Assembly: GCA_023136155.1 (NCBI GenBank)
Contig: JAGLRT010000007.1
Span: 1 to 6,334 of the forward strand
Origin: Methanosarcinales archaeon
GTDB lineage: Archaea; Halobacteriota; Methanosarcinia; Methanosarcinales; Methanocomedenaceae
Length of the DNA: 6,334 nt
Direction: 5' to 3'
Part shown: in pieces, positions 5,278-6,334 of the stretch
How the letters are laid out: each line of letters starts with the position of its first letter
Numbering within the stretch: the first letter of the stretch is position 1
Position numbers and translations under genes: made by a program
The notes under the pieces: model-generated
The model's database searches: none
What the model was told of the DNA's origin: nothing
Seen by the model: only the letters and a program-made list of their open reading frames with translations

Positions 5278-5763
5278 ATGAAGGGAAATGTTTGGAAATT
5301 TGGAAACGATATTGATACTGATGCCGTCATACCTGGCAGGTATCTTACCATTAACACACCAGATGAACTGGCAGAGCATGCCTTTGAAGGTGTAAAACCA
5401 GAGTTCGCTGGCGAGGTCAAGCCGGGTGATATAATCATCGGAGGTACCAATTTCGGATGTGGTTCAAGCAGGGAACATGCACCTCTGGCACTGAAAGGTG
5501 CAAAGGTGAAATGCATTATTGCGAAGAGCTTTGCCCGTATCTTTTTCAGAAATTCTATCAATATAGGTTTGCCACTTCTGGAATGTGCTGAGACAGACCG
5601 TATTCTGGAAGGGGATGAACTTGATGTGGATATTGCCTCAGGTGTTATCACTAACAAGACCCGGAACGAGACGTATCAGGCTACGGGACTGCCCGATTTC
5701 CTCCGTGGTATAGTGGATGCCGGTGGACTTATTGAATATACCAGGGAGCAGGTGAGTGCATGA
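5278..5763 (+). CDS. leuD: 3-isopropylmalate dehydratase small subunit (LeuD)
   Basis: This 161-aa small (swivelling-domain) subunit of the aconitase-like isopropylmalate isomerase works with LeuC, which carries the Fe4S4 cluster, to convert 2-isopropylmalate to 3-isopropylmalate in leucine synthesis. The N-terminus KFGNDIDTDAVIPGRYL (7-23), GGTNFGCGSSREHAPLALK (55-73) and FARIFFRNSINIGLPLL (85-101) are the family signatures, and the length is standard for the archaeal short type. The substrate loop reads YLTI (22-25), not the YLRT reported for methanogen homoaconitase small subunits, which argues against AksE. GGAG at 5265-5268 lies 9 nt before the ATG; an upstream in-frame ATG at 5263 runs straight into TAG. 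The stop overlaps the leuB start (ATGA), so the two are translationally coupled. leuC is not adjacent and must be elsewhere. Confidence 0.9.
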   Translation: MKGNVWKFGNDIDTDAVIPGRYLTINTPDELAEHAFEGVKPEFAGEVKPGDIIIGGTNFGCGSSREHAPLALKGAKVKCIIAKSFARIFFRNSINIGLPLLECAETDRILEGDELDVDIASGVITNKTRNETYQATGLPDFLRGIVDAGGLIEYTREQVSA

Positions 5764-6334
5764 GCCAGCATAAAGTACCAGTTATAGCAGGGGACGGCAT
5801 CGGTCCGGAGATTATTGCAGAAGGCAGGAAGGTCATTGATGCTGCGGGTGAGGTGTATGGATTTGACGTGGAATGGATAGATTATCCACACGGTGCGGAC
5901 CATTACCTTGAGACCGGGGAATTGATCTCAGAGGATGCCCTCAAGGAACTGAATACGTACAAAAATATTTACCTGGGCAGTATCGGAGACCCAAGGATTG
6001 CGCCAGGTGTACTTGAAAAAGGCATTCTACTGGCGGCACGGTTCTATTTTGACCAGTATATCAACCTGCGGCCAATCAAGCTGTTGGAAGGTGTGTGGTG
6101 CCCTATCAAGGATAAGACGCCGGAAGATATCGACTTTACTGTGGTGCGTGAGAATACCGAGGATTTCTATATCGGTATTGGCGGCAGGGCAAAGCGGGGC
6201 GAGAGCAAGGCTGTGCTGGAGGTTGCCCGCACATTGTACAATGCCAGGTTCGGGCTGGATATTGAGACTGACAGCGAGGAGATTGGTTACCAGGTGGGTA
6301 TGATAAGCAAGGAGGGCACCCAGCGTGTAATTAA
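5760..6334 (+). CDS. leuB: 3-isopropylmalate dehydrogenase (LeuB), N-terminal part
   Basis: This is the first 191 codons of an isocitrate/isopropylmalate dehydrogenase-family enzyme that oxidatively decarboxylates 3-isopropylmalate with NAD. PVIAGDGIGPEI (7-18) is the family start. LGSIGDPR (72-79), INLRPIKLL (101-109, substrate-binding R104), TVVRENTEDFYIGIGG (127-142, with R130 and the catalytic-region tyrosine Y137) and ISKEGTQRVI (182-191) follow. The metal-binding aspartates and the cofactor-specificity region lie beyond the right edge. The ATG at 5760 overlaps the leuD stop by four bases, and GGTGA at 5751-5755 can serve as its ribosome-binding site. The paired leuD argues for LeuB. Homoisocitrate dehydrogenase (AksF, coenzyme B pathway) or a tartrate-dehydrogenase-like (TtuC) member are weaker alternatives, the last because FDQYINLRP resembles that branch. 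Confidence 0.85.
   Translation, partial: MSQHKVPVIAGDGIGPEIIAEGRKVIDAAGEVYGFDVEWIDYPHGADHYLETGELISEDALKELNTYKNIYLGSIGDPRIAPGVLEKGILLAARFYFDQYINLRPIKLLEGVWCPIKDKTPEDIDFTVVRENTEDFYIGIGGRAKRGESKAVLEVARTLYNARFGLDIETDSEEIGYQVGMISKEGTQRVI

Noticed and set aside
5256..5903. Minus-strand ORFs over leuD and leuB
   Set aside because: They are antisense to clear leuD and leuB coding sequence, with serine- and proline-rich composition typical of antisense frames.
5998..6303. Plus-strand ORF of 101 aa near the right edge
   Set aside because: It is an alternative frame of leuB, whose own frame stays open and carries the family motifs throughout.

Overview
This window is archaeal chromosome and most likely comes from a methane-metabolising euryarchaeon related to Methanosarcinales (a methanogen or an ANME-type relative). 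The reasons are an archaeal CdhA with its N-terminal cysteine cluster, a CbiA/CfbB-family diamide synthase of the type used for cofactor F430 or cobamide synthesis, an archaeal RNase HII, an archaeal Nop5, a Dph6-type diphthamide ligase, and TATA elements placed so that several genes look leaderless. The exact lineage cannot be fixed from this sequence alone.

Layout: (1) 1-317, minus strand: N-terminal part of cdhA, running off the left edge. (2) 318-660: a 343-bp AT-rich divergent intergenic region with an 8-bp-arm inverted repeat and a short direct repeat. (3) 661-1609, plus strand: rnhB, then a 72-aa free-standing DnaJ-type zinc-finger protein, followed by a hairpin plus T-tract terminator at 1662-1699. 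(4) 1693-2361, minus strand: dph6, convergent with the zinc-finger gene. (5) 2422-3876, plus strand: cfbB/cbiA, divergent from dph6 across only 60 bp that hold one AT-rich, TATA-like element able to serve both genes. (6) 3877-4025: a convergent gap with a degenerate 9-10 bp tandem repeat that encodes a DTDYTDFHG-like string on the minus strand. (7) 4026-5018, minus strand: nop5 with a GTG start, a strong TATA box and a palindrome between the two; no fibrillarin gene lies next to it. (8) 5019-5277: a regulatory region rich in short repeats. (9) 5278 to the right edge, plus strand: leuD and the 5' part of leuB, overlapping by ATGA as a leucine-biosynthesis operon.

The genes are mostly housekeeping: carbon fixation or acetyl-CoA cleavage (cdhA), RNA/DNA hybrid repair (rnhB), EF-2 modification (dph6), tetrapyrrole cofactor synthesis (cfbB/cbiA), 2'-O-methylation guide RNP assembly (nop5) and branched-chain amino-acid synthesis (leuDB). 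I see no mobile element, CRISPR array, tRNA or rRNA, and no clear new multi-gene system. The points most worth a second look are the intergenic elements, the orphan nop5, the free-standing zinc-finger protein and the substrate loop of LeuD.
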